Source: Actinomycetes bacterium (GTDB lineage: Bacteria; Actinomycetota; Acidimicrobiia; Acidimicrobiales; Microtrichaceae). From it: a DNA stretch of 31,993 bases. The stretch spans positions 1 to 31,993 of the forward strand of contig JAEZFI010000112.1 in assembly GCA_023437745.1 (NCBI GenBank), written 5' to 3'. Both the position numbers and the translations under genes were made by a program. The notes under the pieces are model-generated. The model did not search any database. It saw only the letters and a list, made by a program, of their open reading frames with translations, and was not told the origin of the DNA. Within the stretch, counting starts at the first letter, position 1. The number at the start of each line of letters is the position of its first letter. Positions 25,427 through 31,993 of this stretch are shown piece after piece.

Positions 25427-25775
25427 TGTGCGAGGCCTCGGCCGTTCGGTCCGGGGGGAGTGGGACCCCCAGCTCCTTCGCCATGGTGCAGGCAACCATC
25501 GCGTGGCCGTACGAGTTCCACTCGGCCATCGTGACGGCCTGCAGGCCGCCGTCGTAGAGGTCGACGATGGCGTCGGCGTCGTACTCCGCGAACGCATACC
25601 GGGTCACGCACGCGGCCTCGTCGTGGCTCAAGCCCTCGCGCTCCGCGAGCCGTTCGGTGAACTGGGCGCGAGTGGGGGTCGCGGCGCGGGGCGTGGAGCC
25701 GGCCTCCCCGCAACCGGTGACGAGCGCCGCGGCGACCACGGCCAGCAACATGACCGCCCGCCCCTTTCGCCTCAT
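25419..25775 (-). CDS. Small predicted lipoprotein, unknown function
   Basis: Protein of 118 residues with a lipoprotein signal: basic start MRRKGR, a hydrophobic stretch (8-19) and lipobox VTGC with Cys22. The mature part is helical and acidic, with two Cys (in AACVTRYAF and MVACTMAKEL) spaced to form a disulfide, and a WNSYGHAM motif. I do not recognise a named family. ATG 25775 has AGGGAGG about 5 nt upstream, so the extra upstream residues of the open frame are not used. It would be exported and anchored outside the membrane, like the SGNH domain encoded next (8-base overlap), and could assist it or bind the product. Confidence 0.7.
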   Translation of the reverse strand: MRRKGRAVMLLAVVAAALVTGCGEAGSTPRAATPTRAQFTERLAEREGLSHDEAACVTRYAFAEYDADAIVDLYDGGLQAVTMAEWNSYGHAMVACTMAKELGVPLPPDRTAEASHSG

Positions 25776-25833
25776 CGCTGCCTCCCTGATCCGCCCGGCC
25801 GCCAGGCCGAACCGACCCCCGAACACCGATGGG

Positions 25834-25840
25834 TAGTGTA
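25834..25840. promoter_or_regulatory. bidirectional promoter core (GTAGTGTAC palindrome)
   Basis: Between the divergent lipoprotein and carbamoyltransferase genes, GTAGTGTAC contains TAGTGT on the plus strand and TACACT on the minus strand, overlapping almost exactly. Either could be a -10 box. The minus-strand leader would carry the AGGGAGG site of the lipoprotein gene. Compare the similar arrangement at 11393. Confidence 0.4.
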
Positions 25841-25869
25841 CGCAACGACCGTCCGTTCACCATGGGCGG

Positions 25870-27714
25870 GTGGGGACGAGACCGATCGTGAACGTACTGG
25901 GGATCAGCGCCTTCTACCACGACGCGGCAGCTGCCCTCGTGACGGACGGCAGGATCGTCGCCGCCGCCCAGGAGGAGCGCTTCACCCGCCGGAAGCACGA
26001 CGCCTCACTGCCGCTGCAGTCGCTCGCCTACTGCCTCGAGCGCGGCGGTGTCGCCCCCGGCGGCATCGATCGCGTCGTGTTCTACGAGAAGCCGATCGAC
26101 ACGTTCGCCCGCCTGCTGCGAACGTCGGTGCAGGTCGCTCCTGCGGGCTTCGGCCAGTTCCGCCGGGCCATGCCGATCTGGATGCGCGAGAAGCTCTGGA
26201 TCCCGTACCAGATCGAGCGCGGGTTGGCGTCGCTCGGGTACCGGGCTCCGAGGCCGATCCACTTCACGGAGCACCACGAGAGCCACGCCGCCAGCGCCTT
26301 CTACCCGTCCCCCTTCGAGCACGCGGCCGTGCTGACGTTCGACGGGGTGGGGGAGTGGACGACCAGCAGCATCGGGACGGGCCGGGGCAACGAGATCGAG
26401 CTGCACCGTCAGATGCGGTTCCCCCACTCGCTCGGGCTCCTCTACTCCGCCTTCACGGCCTACTGCGGGTTCCGTGTGAACTCGGGCGAGTACAAGCTGA
26501 TGGGCCTGGCGCCGTTCGGTGAGCCGTCGTACGTCGACACGATCATGCGCCTGGTCGACCTCCACGAGGACGGGTCCTTCTCGCTGGACCTGCGGTACTT
26601 CGGCTACCTGCGCGGGACCTCGATGACGAACCGCCGGTTCGACGCGCTCCTCGGAGGCCCGGCCCGTCGCCCCGAGAGCCCGATCACCCGCCGCGAGGCC
26701 GACCTCGCCCGGTCGATCCAGGAGGTGGTCGAGGAGATCGTGCTCCGCATCGCCCGCCACGCGGCCCGGCTCACGGGAGAGCGGAACGCGTGTCTGGCGG
26801 GCGGCGTGGCGCTGAACTGCGTGAGCAACGCCCGTCTCCTGCGGGAGGGCCCGTTCGACCGCATCTGGGTGCAGCCGGCGGCCGGCGATGCCGGCGGCGC
26901 GCTGGGCGCGGCGCTGCACGTCTGGCACCAGCTGGAAGGTGGTGAGCGGGTGCGGGACGGGTCCGAGGACGGCATGTCGGGTTGCGCGCTCGGCCCCCGG
27001 TTCGGCGACGACGAGATCCGCCGGTTCCTCGACGAGCGGGGTGCCGTCTACGAGGTGCTCACCGACCGGTCGGCCCGGGCTCGGCAGGTCGCCGAACGGC
27101 TCGCCGCCGGCAAGGTCGTCGCGCTCCTCGCCGACCGGATGGAGTTCGGGCCGCGTGCGCTCGGCAACCGATCGATCCTGGCGGATCCGCGTCGACCCGA
27201 GATGCAGGCGCTGCTGAACTCGAAGACCAAGCGGCGGGAGTCGTTCCGGCCCTTCGCCCCGGCCGTCCTGGCCGAGCGGGCGCGGGACTGGTTCGACCTC
27301 GAGCAGGACGACCCGTACATGACGCTCGTCGCCCCGGTGAGGGGCGCGACCGCGCGGGTGCCCGACCTCGAGGCGTTCGCCCGGGGCGAGGCGTGGGCGA
27401 CGCCCGACGGGCCGCTGCCCGCCACCACCCACGTCGACGGCACCGCACGCGTGCAGACCGTGGACCCGACGCACCATGCCGAGCTGGACGCGATCCTGCG
27501 GGCGTTCGAGGACCTCACGGGGTGCCCGGTGCTCCTGAACACGTCGTTCAACGTGCGCGGCGAGCCGATCGTGTGCACCCCGGAGGATGCGTACCGCTGC
27601 TTCACCACCACGGAGATCGACCACCTCGTCCTGGGTGGGGTCCTCCTCGACGCCGACGCGCAGCCGGGCTCGACCTCGGACACGGCCCTGTCGGCGACGC
27701 GATCGACCCTCTAA
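25870..27714 (+). CDS. O-carbamoyltransferase (NodU/CmcH/TobZ family), copy 2
   Basis: Protein of 614 residues. The N-terminal domain starts with VLGISAFYHDAAAAL (9-23) and has EHHESHAASAF with His135, His136 and His139, then LTFDGVGEW and LAGGVALNCVSN. The C-terminal YrdC-like domain has MEFGPRALGNRSILADPR, FRPFAPAVL and LLNTSFNVRGEPIVCTP. Both halves look complete, so it should carbamoylate a hydroxyl using carbamoyl phosphate and ATP. It differs from copy 1 in the N-terminal third, which contains an extra Trp/Arg-rich segment (about 95-125), so the acceptors may differ. GTG 25888 (giving MNVLGIS) is an equally good start and closer to the usual family N-terminus. The DUF5989 gene follows after 11 bases. 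Confidence 0.92.
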   Translation: MGTRPIVNVLGISAFYHDAAAALVTDGRIVAAAQEERFTRRKHDASLPLQSLAYCLERGGVAPGGIDRVVFYEKPIDTFARLLRTSVQVAPAGFGQFRRAMPIWMREKLWIPYQIERGLASLGYRAPRPIHFTEHHESHAASAFYPSPFEHAAVLTFDGVGEWTTSSIGTGRGNEIELHRQMRFPHSLGLLYSAFTAYCGFRVNSGEYKLMGLAPFGEPSYVDTIMRLVDLHEDGSFSLDLRYFGYLRGTSMTNRRFDALLGGPARRPESPITRREADLARSIQEVVEEIVLRIARHAARLTGERNACLAGGVALNCVSNARLLREGPFDRIWVQPAAGDAGGALGAALHVWHQLEGGERVRDGSEDGMSGCALGPRFGDDEIRRFLDERGAVYEVLTDRSARARQVAERLAAGKVVALLADRMEFGPRALGNRSILADPRRPEMQALLNSKTKRRESFRPFAPAVLAERARDWFDLEQDDPYMTLVAPVRGATARVPDLEAFARGEAWATPDGPLPATTHVDGTARVQTVDPTHHAELDAILRAFEDLTGCPVLLNTSFNVRGEPIVCTPEDAYRCFTTTEIDHLVLGGVLLDADAQPGSTSDTALSATRSTL

Positions 27715-27717
27715 CCT
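27712..27717 (+). promoter_or_regulatory. possible -10 element (TAACCT) of the second DUF5989 gene
   Basis: TAACCT overlaps the carbamoyltransferase stop codon and ends 8 nt before GTG 27726, fitting the leaderless pattern. Because the gene also lies directly behind the carbamoyltransferase gene, read-through is just as likely. Confidence 0.25.
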
Positions 27718-27725
27718 TCCTGTCC

Positions 27726-27893
27726 GTGAGATGGGCGTGGCACCTCGGGCGACTCGCGCGCGATCTGGCCGCCTTCTCGGTCGTGAACCGCGTCTGGTGG
27801 ATCGTGCCGCTCACGTGCCTGATCGCCCTGCTCGTGGTCTTCGTGGTGGTCGGGCAGGCGGTGGCGCCCTACACGCTCTACCCGATGTTCTGA
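27726..27893 (+). CDS. DUF5989-like (SxtK-like) small membrane protein, copy 2
   Basis: Protein of 55 residues: a Trp/Arg-rich start (RWAWHLGRLARD), the motif VNRVWWIVPL (20-29) that leads into one membrane helix (about 26-43), and the tail VAPYTLYPMF. The WW-helix-VAP..Y plan is the DUF5989 signature of proteins beside O-carbamoyltransferases. The GTG start leaves 11 bases after the carbamoyltransferase stop. It is too short for most gene callers and is hidden within a longer spurious frame. Function unknown; membrane recruitment of the carbamoyltransferase is a guess. Its last 16 bases overlap the convergent DUF2231 gene. Confidence 0.8.
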   Translation: MRWAWHLGRLARDLAAFSVVNRVWWIVPLTCLIALLVVFVVVGQAVAPYTLYPMF

Positions 27894-28420
27894 TCAGTGG
27901 GAGGCGACGCCTGGGCGCCGGGGAGTCCCGTGCGGACGCCGTGGCGGTGGGCGAGCTGGGCGCCGAGCCCCGCGCCCCACACGAGCAGGACGAGACCCAG
28001 GACCGAGAGCGCGATCGACCCCCACCCCACCGACTGCGTCGGGAGCGTCCCCCGGCGTGTCACCAGGGACCCGGCGAAGAGCGCCAGCGCGACATCGGTG
28101 ACGACGAGATGGCGGACCATCAGCCGCCGCGCCGGACTGCCGTGGGGCAGCCTCCTCCCCGCGCCCAGGCCGGCGAGGCCCGCGACGACGCCGGCGACGA
28201 GGCCCACCGTCACCAGCCAGAACGACGGACGAGCGAACTCGATCTGCCGCGCCAGGTGCGAAGCCGCGTCGAAGAGGACGCTGCAGCCGAGCGCGCCGAC
28301 GGGCAGGGTGACGAGCAGTGCATGCGCCGTGGCGGCTGCGATCGAGGCGTCGGAGCCTGCTCCGCTCGGGCCGACGGCGGTCAGCTCGTCGCCGCCCACG
28401 TGCGCCTTGGTCTGGGTCAT
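27878..28420 (-). CDS. DUF2231-like four-helix membrane protein
   Basis: Protein of 180 residues. After a polar start of about 30 residues come four hydrophobic segments, the first beginning HALLVTLPVGALGCSVLFD (about 33-51), the conserved opening of DUF2231 proteins (H-P/A-L-L followed by a helix with a late Asp). The family has been linked to redox or heme-type membrane functions, but no activity is established for this kind of member. ATG 28420 follows a TACCGT box at 8 nt; the longer frame upstream is antisense to radical SAM paralogue 3. Its link to the cluster is unclear and it may be an unrelated neighbour. Confidence 0.7.
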   Translation of the reverse strand: MTQTKAHVGGDELTAVGPSGAGSDASIAAATAHALLVTLPVGALGCSVLFDAASHLARQIEFARPSFWLVTVGLVAGVVAGLAGLGAGRRLPHGSPARRLMVRHLVVTDVALALFAGSLVTRRGTLPTQSVGWGSIALSVLGLVLLVWGAGLGAQLAHRHGVRTGLPGAQASPPTDQNIG

Positions 28421-28428
28421 GGCTACCG

Positions 28429-28434
28429 ACGGTA
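28429..28434 (-). promoter_or_regulatory. candidate -10 element (TACCGT), leaderless DUF2231 gene
   Basis: On the minus strand TACCGT is followed by 8 nt and ATG 28420. It defines the start and shares the 89-base divergent region with the radical SAM paralogue 3 promoter. Confidence 0.4.
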
Positions 28435-28471
28435 ACGGAGGGGCGGCGGATCGGTCACCGCCCGCCGGCGT

Positions 28472-28477
28472 TACACT
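28472..28477 (+). promoter_or_regulatory. candidate -10 element (TACACT) of radical SAM paralogue 3
   Basis: TACACT lies 32 nt upstream of ATG 28510. The resulting leader of about 25 nt carries GGGGGAGGTGAG (28498-28509), a strong Shine-Dalgarno sequence, so this gene has a conventional leader, as paralogues 1 and 2 appear to have. Confidence 0.4.
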
Positions 28478-28509
28478 CGTCCGTCCAGGCGTCGAGCGGG
28501 GGAGGTGAG

Positions 28510-30141
28510 ATGGCCGAGGCGGTGTCCGTGGAGCTGAGGGGCCCGCGCTTCGTCGCGACGCACGTGACCCTGATCCGCCCGCCGGTGCTGACCATCCCGA
28601 GCAGCCTGTCGACCCATGGGCCGACGCCGCCCGTGGGCCTCGCCTACATCGCGGCGACCCTCCGCGAGGTCGGGCACCGGGTGTCCGTGGTCGACGCCGC
28701 CGGCTCCGGCATCGAGCAGGTCTCCCTCGTCGACTCGCCAGTGGGCCCGCTCCAGCGGAGGGGGCTCGCACCCGCCGAGGTCGTCGAGCGGATCCCGGCG
28801 GACACCGAGCTGATCGGCATCACGCTGATGTTCGTGCACGAGTGGCCGCAGACGCGCGAGCTGCTCGACGCGATCCGGCAGCGGTTCCCCGAGGTGCCGA
28901 TCGTGGTGGGCGGTGAGACCGCCACGTCCTTCTGGAAGTGGATGTTCGAGCAGACGGACGCCATCGACTACGTGGTGCTCGGCGAGGGCGAGGCCACGAT
29001 CCTGGAGCTGGTGGACTGCCTGAGCTCCGGAGCCTCCGTCGCGGGCCTGCCCGGCGTGGTGGCTCGCGACCCGAGTCGCGAGCCGCTCAGCGGCGGGCTG
29101 CCCCGGCGGATGCGGCAGCTCCACGAGGTGCCACGGCCGGCGTGGGACCTGTTCCCGTTGGAGGACTATTTCCGCCACCCGTTCTTCGGGGTCGACCGCG
29201 GGCGCTCCATGCCGCTCCTGGCGACGCGCGGCTGTCCCTACAAGTGCTCGTTCTGCTCGTCGCCGCAGATGTGGACCACCCGGTACGTGGTGCGCGACCC
29301 CGACGACGTGGTGGACGAGATCGAGGCCTACGTCAAGGAGCACTCGGTCCGGAACATCAACTTCTGCGACCTCACGGCCATCACCAAGCGGCGGTGGACG
29401 CTCGACTTCTGCGACGCCCTCGATCGGCGCGGCCTCGACATCACCTGGCAGATCCCGGTGGGCACCCGGGCCGAGGCCCTGGACGAGGAGGTGCTCCGGC
29501 GGCTCTACGAGACCGGGTGCCGGAACATCGTCTACGCCCCTGAGAGCGGCTCGGAGCGCATGCTGCGGATCTTCGACAAGAAGGTGAAGCTCCCGCACAT
29601 CCTGACCTCGCTGCGGGTGGCCCACCGCGTCGGCCTGAAGACCCACGTGAACATCATCATCGGCCACCCGGAGGAGCGGTGGTCGGACCTGGCGATGTCG
29701 CTGCGGTTCCTGGTGAAGGCCGCACTCGCCGGTTGTGACGACTGCGCCCCGATCATGTTCTGCCCCTACCCGGGCAGCGCGGACTTCGAGCGACTCGTGT
29801 CCGACGGCCGCCTGGTCGTGGACGAGGCGACGTGCTTCATCGGCCTCTCCCGCTCCTCCTCGGCGGCGCGGAGCTTCAACCCGAGGATGTCGGGGCGACA
29901 GCTGCGGATCGTGCAGTTCGCGCTGCTGGCGGTGTTCTACTCGCTGGCGACGCTGCGGCGACCCCTCCGGCTCGTCGAGTTCGTGCGGTCGCAGATCACG
30001 GGGGTCGAGTCGACCTACCTGGATCAGATGGTCCGGAGCATCCGCCAGGGCCGGCGGTCGAGGCGGGAAGGCGCCGCCCGGGTCGGCGCCGCGAAGATCC
30101 CCGACGGGGGCGTCCCCGGCGGCAGCGTCACCTCGTCCTGA
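28510..30141 (+). CDS. B12-binding-type radical SAM protein, paralogue 3
   Basis: Protein of 543 residues with the same architecture as paralogues 1 and 2: cobalamin-binding-like domain (about 20-185, ending LGEGEAT) and radical SAM core with Cys242, Cys246 and Cys249 in RGCPYKCSFCSSP, followed by QMWTTRYVVR, then the shared PESGSERML and NIIIGHPEERW motifs. No DxHxxG motif is visible. ATG 28510 has a strong ribosome binding site (GGAGGTGAG). The tandem PhyH gene follows after 2 bases, so the two are almost certainly co-transcribed. As with the other paralogues, a non-heme iron oxygenase is the direct neighbour. Likely a carbon methylase or another radical modification enzyme; substrate unknown. 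Confidence 0.86.
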   Translation: MAEAVSVELRGPRFVATHVTLIRPPVLTIPSSLSTHGPTPPVGLAYIAATLREVGHRVSVVDAAGSGIEQVSLVDSPVGPLQRRGLAPAEVVERIPADTELIGITLMFVHEWPQTRELLDAIRQRFPEVPIVVGGETATSFWKWMFEQTDAIDYVVLGEGEATILELVDCLSSGASVAGLPGVVARDPSREPLSGGLPRRMRQLHEVPRPAWDLFPLEDYFRHPFFGVDRGRSMPLLATRGCPYKCSFCSSPQMWTTRYVVRDPDDVVDEIEAYVKEHSVRNINFCDLTAITKRRWTLDFCDALDRRGLDITWQIPVGTRAEALDEEVLRRLYETGCRNIVYAPESGSERMLRIFDKKVKLPHILTSLRVAHRVGLKTHVNIIIGHPEERWSDLAMSLRFLVKAALAGCDDCAPIMFCPYPGSADFERLVSDGRLVVDEATCFIGLSRSSSAARSFNPRMSGRQLRIVQFALLAVFYSLATLRRPLRLVEFVRSQITGVESTYLDQMVRSIRQGRRSRREGAARVGAAKIPDGGVPGGSVTSS

Positions 30142-30143
30142 GC

Positions 30144-31562
30144 ATGCTCCGCCGATCGCCAGGAGGCCTGACGGATCGAGCTCGTCGACGAGTGCGGCGG
30201 GACGGCTTCGCCGTGCTCACCGGCGCCGCGTCGGGCGAACCGGCGGCGCTGGCGGCGATCCGGGCGGCAGAGCTCGCAGGACCGTCGCCGCTGCCGCTGC
30301 GCCCGCTCCTCGCGGACGAGGCCGCAGCCGTGGATCGGCTGGTCGCCCGCATCGCTCCGGGCAGCCGGACCCTGTCCGCCCGTCCGATCGTCACCCGTGA
30401 GTGGGCGCCCTCCCGCCCGGTGCGCACGCCGATCGACGCGTCGGACGGCGCAGCGTTCCGCCTGCTCGTCGCGTGCGACGACATCGACGGCCACGACGGA
30501 CAGCTCTGCGTCCTCAGAGCCGGACGGGCAGTGCCGGGGCCGCTGCCCACCGAGCGCTCCGTCCCCGACGTGGCCACCATCCCCCTGCGTCGGGGCGACG
30601 TCGTCGTGCTGGCACCCGATACGGCGATCGGTGCGCACCCGAACCACACCGACGGGACCCGGGTGCTGCTCGAGCTCGAGGTCTGCTCGTCGCCCTCACT
30701 CGACCTGCCGGCGGTGCAGCGTGGGCGCCGGGACCACGTCGGGCCCGACGGGTTCCGCCTCGTCGATGCCCTCGACAGGTCGCAGGTGGTGGGGATCCGT
30801 GAGGTGATCGACCGGCTCGAGCTCCCGGACGACCACGGCTTCTTCGCCTCGCCCAAGGACGCGAACGGCACCGTGGCCCGGGACACCGACCTCGCGATCC
30901 GCGCCGTCGTCGGCGACCGCCTGCCCGCCCTGGTGCCCGGGTACCGGCCGTTCATGGTCGCCGTCACCTCGAAGGGCGGCGTTCGCGGCGGACCCGTGCC
31001 CTTCCACCACGACTGGACCTACGTGGACGAGCGCGAGAGCCGGGTCGTGTTCCTCTGGTGTCCGCTGGTCGACACCGATCGGACGAACGGCGGCCTGGCG
31101 GTCGTGCCGGGCAGCCATCGATGGACCGACACGATCCGCCCGAGCCGCATCCCGGACTCGGCGGTGGTCACCGAGGAGCCCCAGGAGGCCTTCGCCGCGA
31201 TGTCGGTGGGCGTCGACGTCCCGGCTGGTGCTGCCCTGATGTTCGACCCGGCGGTGATCCACGGCTCCGATCGGAACCCCAAGGCGACGCCTCGCCCGGC
31301 CGTCACGATCGCGCTGGCGGCCGACGACGTGTCGCTGGTGCACTTCCACGAGGACTCGAGCGGTGAGCTCACGGGCTACGAGGTCGACGAGGAGTTCTTC
31401 ACGACCGCCCCGTTCCGGCACCGGCCCGTCGGGTACCCGCCGCTGCGACCGTGGGACCGGGCCGTCGCGGAGGTCGACCTGTGGGAGGGCATACGGCAAC
31501 ATGGGCCGCATGAGCTGCGGGCGATGTGTGGCGGGGTGCCGAGCGAGATCGAGGATTCGTGA
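30144..31562 (+). CDS. Tandem PhyH protein, degenerate N-terminal plus active C-terminal domain
   Basis: Protein of 472 residues. The C-terminal part (about 200-472) is a PhyH-type Fe(II)/2-oxoglutarate oxygenase: PFHHDWTYVDERE with His288 and Asp290, LAVVPGSHRW, then VIHGSDRNP with His373. The N-terminal part (about 12-185) repeats the plan without the HxD pair: RDGFAVLTG, then FRLLVACDDIDGHDGQLCVL in the position of the WCPLVD..NGGLAVVPGSH strand pair, and GDVVVLAPDTAIGAHPN ending in a TRVLLELEV strand. It looks like a non-catalytic copy, perhaps for substrate binding or dimer contact. The YVDERE and DE.FF motifs are shared with the PhyH half of the 21673-23844 fusion. ATG is 2 bases after the radical SAM stop; its stop overlaps the next gene as GTGA. 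Confidence 0.82.
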   Translation: MLRRSPGGLTDRARRRVRRDGFAVLTGAASGEPAALAAIRAAELAGPSPLPLRPLLADEAAAVDRLVARIAPGSRTLSARPIVTREWAPSRPVRTPIDASDGAAFRLLVACDDIDGHDGQLCVLRAGRAVPGPLPTERSVPDVATIPLRRGDVVVLAPDTAIGAHPNHTDGTRVLLELEVCSSPSLDLPAVQRGRRDHVGPDGFRLVDALDRSQVVGIREVIDRLELPDDHGFFASPKDANGTVARDTDLAIRAVVGDRLPALVPGYRPFMVAVTSKGGVRGGPVPFHHDWTYVDERESRVVFLWCPLVDTDRTNGGLAVVPGSHRWTDTIRPSRIPDSAVVTEEPQEAFAAMSVGVDVPAGAALMFDPAVIHGSDRNPKATPRPAVTIALAADDVSLVHFHEDSSGELTGYEVDEEFFTTAPFRHRPVGYPPLRPWDRAVAEVDLWEGIRQHGPHELRAMCGGVPSEIEDS

Positions 31563-31993
31563 GCGCTCGTCCGGCCGCGGCTAGCAGCTACGTCGTCCGA
31601 ACCCCCGAGGGGTGGTGGTCGACGGACGTCCTCGACGGGAGCGCAACCCGCGTCGGCCTGTCCGACGTGCTCGTCGCGCTCGGTGCCGATCCCTCGACCT
31701 CGCCGGAGCCGCTGGCGGCGCCAGGGCAGGCGCCGGGGGGAGCGACCGTCCCCGACGAGGACTCGTGGTGGCGACCGACGTGGATGTGGGTCGGGCAGGT
31801 CGACCGCGGTGCGCTCGTCGTGGAAGGCGACAGCGACGAGCCCATCCGCCTCGACCAGCGTGACGTGAGGCTGATCGACGCCCTCGACCAGCCGATGCGG
31901 CTCGGCGAGATCAGCCGGCGCTGCGGCATCCCGTCAGGTGAGTGCAGCGAACGCCTCGCCCGCCTCGCCGACGGCGGGCGTGCCGTCCAGCCG
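31559..31993 (+). CDS. Unidentified protein, 5' part only (runs off the window)
   Basis: An open frame of 145 codons from GTG 31559, which overlaps the preceding stop as GTGA, continues to the window edge. The visible N-terminus has YVVRTPEGWWSTDVLDG (11-27), a proline-rich linker, SWWRPTWMWVGQ, and then from about residue 95 a segment that looks like a winged-helix or helix-turn-helix unit (RDVRLIDALDQPMRLGEISR followed by a second helix). I do not recognise the family. The coupling suggests it belongs to the radical SAM/PhyH operon. It could be a recognition domain at the front of a larger tailoring enzyme, or a regulator. Confidence 0.6.
   Translation, partial: MSARPAAASSYVVRTPEGWWSTDVLDGSATRVGLSDVLVALGADPSTSPEPLAAPGQAPGGATVPDEDSWWRPTWMWVGQVDRGALVVEGDSDEPIRLDQRDVRLIDALDQPMRLGEISRRCGIPSGECSERLARLADGGRAVQP

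Noticed and set aside
27726..27893. DUF5989 peptides considered as RiPP precursor peptides for the radical SAM enzymes
   Set aside because: Both copies have a membrane helix and follow the carbamoyltransferases rather than the radical SAM genes. No leader/core layout, protease gene or recognition domain is visible.

Overview
The window is high-GC DNA (GC-rich throughout, with strongly GC-biased third codon positions). It is almost fully coding, with short intergenic gaps, GTG starts and GTGA/ATGA stop-start overlaps. Many genes have a TANNNT hexamer 6-8 nt upstream of the start codon, the pattern of leaderless actinobacterial mRNAs. This points to an actinomycete-like genome (Actinomycetota). 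Acidimicrobiia would fit the gene content, but I cannot prove the lineage from this window.

Layout. 26-2182: a polytopic GT39-type glycosyltransferase and a divergent GT2 polyprenyl-phosphate glycosyltransferase. 2166-5735: a stand-alone A-T-TE NRPS-like enzyme behind a PhyH-type Fe(II)/2-oxoglutarate (2OG) oxygenase. 5798-7429: the first of three paralogous B12-type radical SAM proteins. 7347-11363: a minus-strand operon of a second such radical SAM protein, an aspartyl/asparaginyl hydroxylase-like oxygenase and a GT39-type membrane enzyme. 11406-12767: a third GT39-type enzyme. 12790-16705: a tightly coupled minus-strand operon of O-carbamoyltransferase, DUF5989 small membrane protein and a membrane-anchored SGNH hydrolase. 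16813-23844: a plus-strand run of a radical SAM protein with an N-terminal SPASM-like Cys motif, a Wzm-like ABC permease, a double Wzt-like ATPase, and a fusion of two different 2OG-oxygenase domains. 23828-27893: a second set of SGNH hydrolase, carbamoyltransferase and DUF5989 genes plus a lipoprotein. 27878-28420: a DUF2231 membrane protein. 28510-31993: the third B12-type radical SAM protein, a tandem PhyH protein and the start of an unidentified gene. No gap exceeds about 110 bases, and I saw no RNA gene, insertion sequence or CRISPR array.

How the genes may work together (inference). The Wzm/Wzt exporter, GT39/GT2 enzymes and SGNH proteins argue for a cell-surface glycan or glycolipid, or another exported polyprenyl-linked product. 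The two carbamoyltransferase modules would add carbamoyl groups. The unusual part is the tailoring set: each of the three B12-type radical SAM paralogues sits next to its own non-heme iron oxygenase. Two further oxygenase domains are fused directly after the exporter, and an A-T-TE enzyme could activate an acyl or aryl acid. I do not recognise a characterised pathway with this combination, so it may be an undescribed pathway for a heavily tailored exported glycoconjugate.
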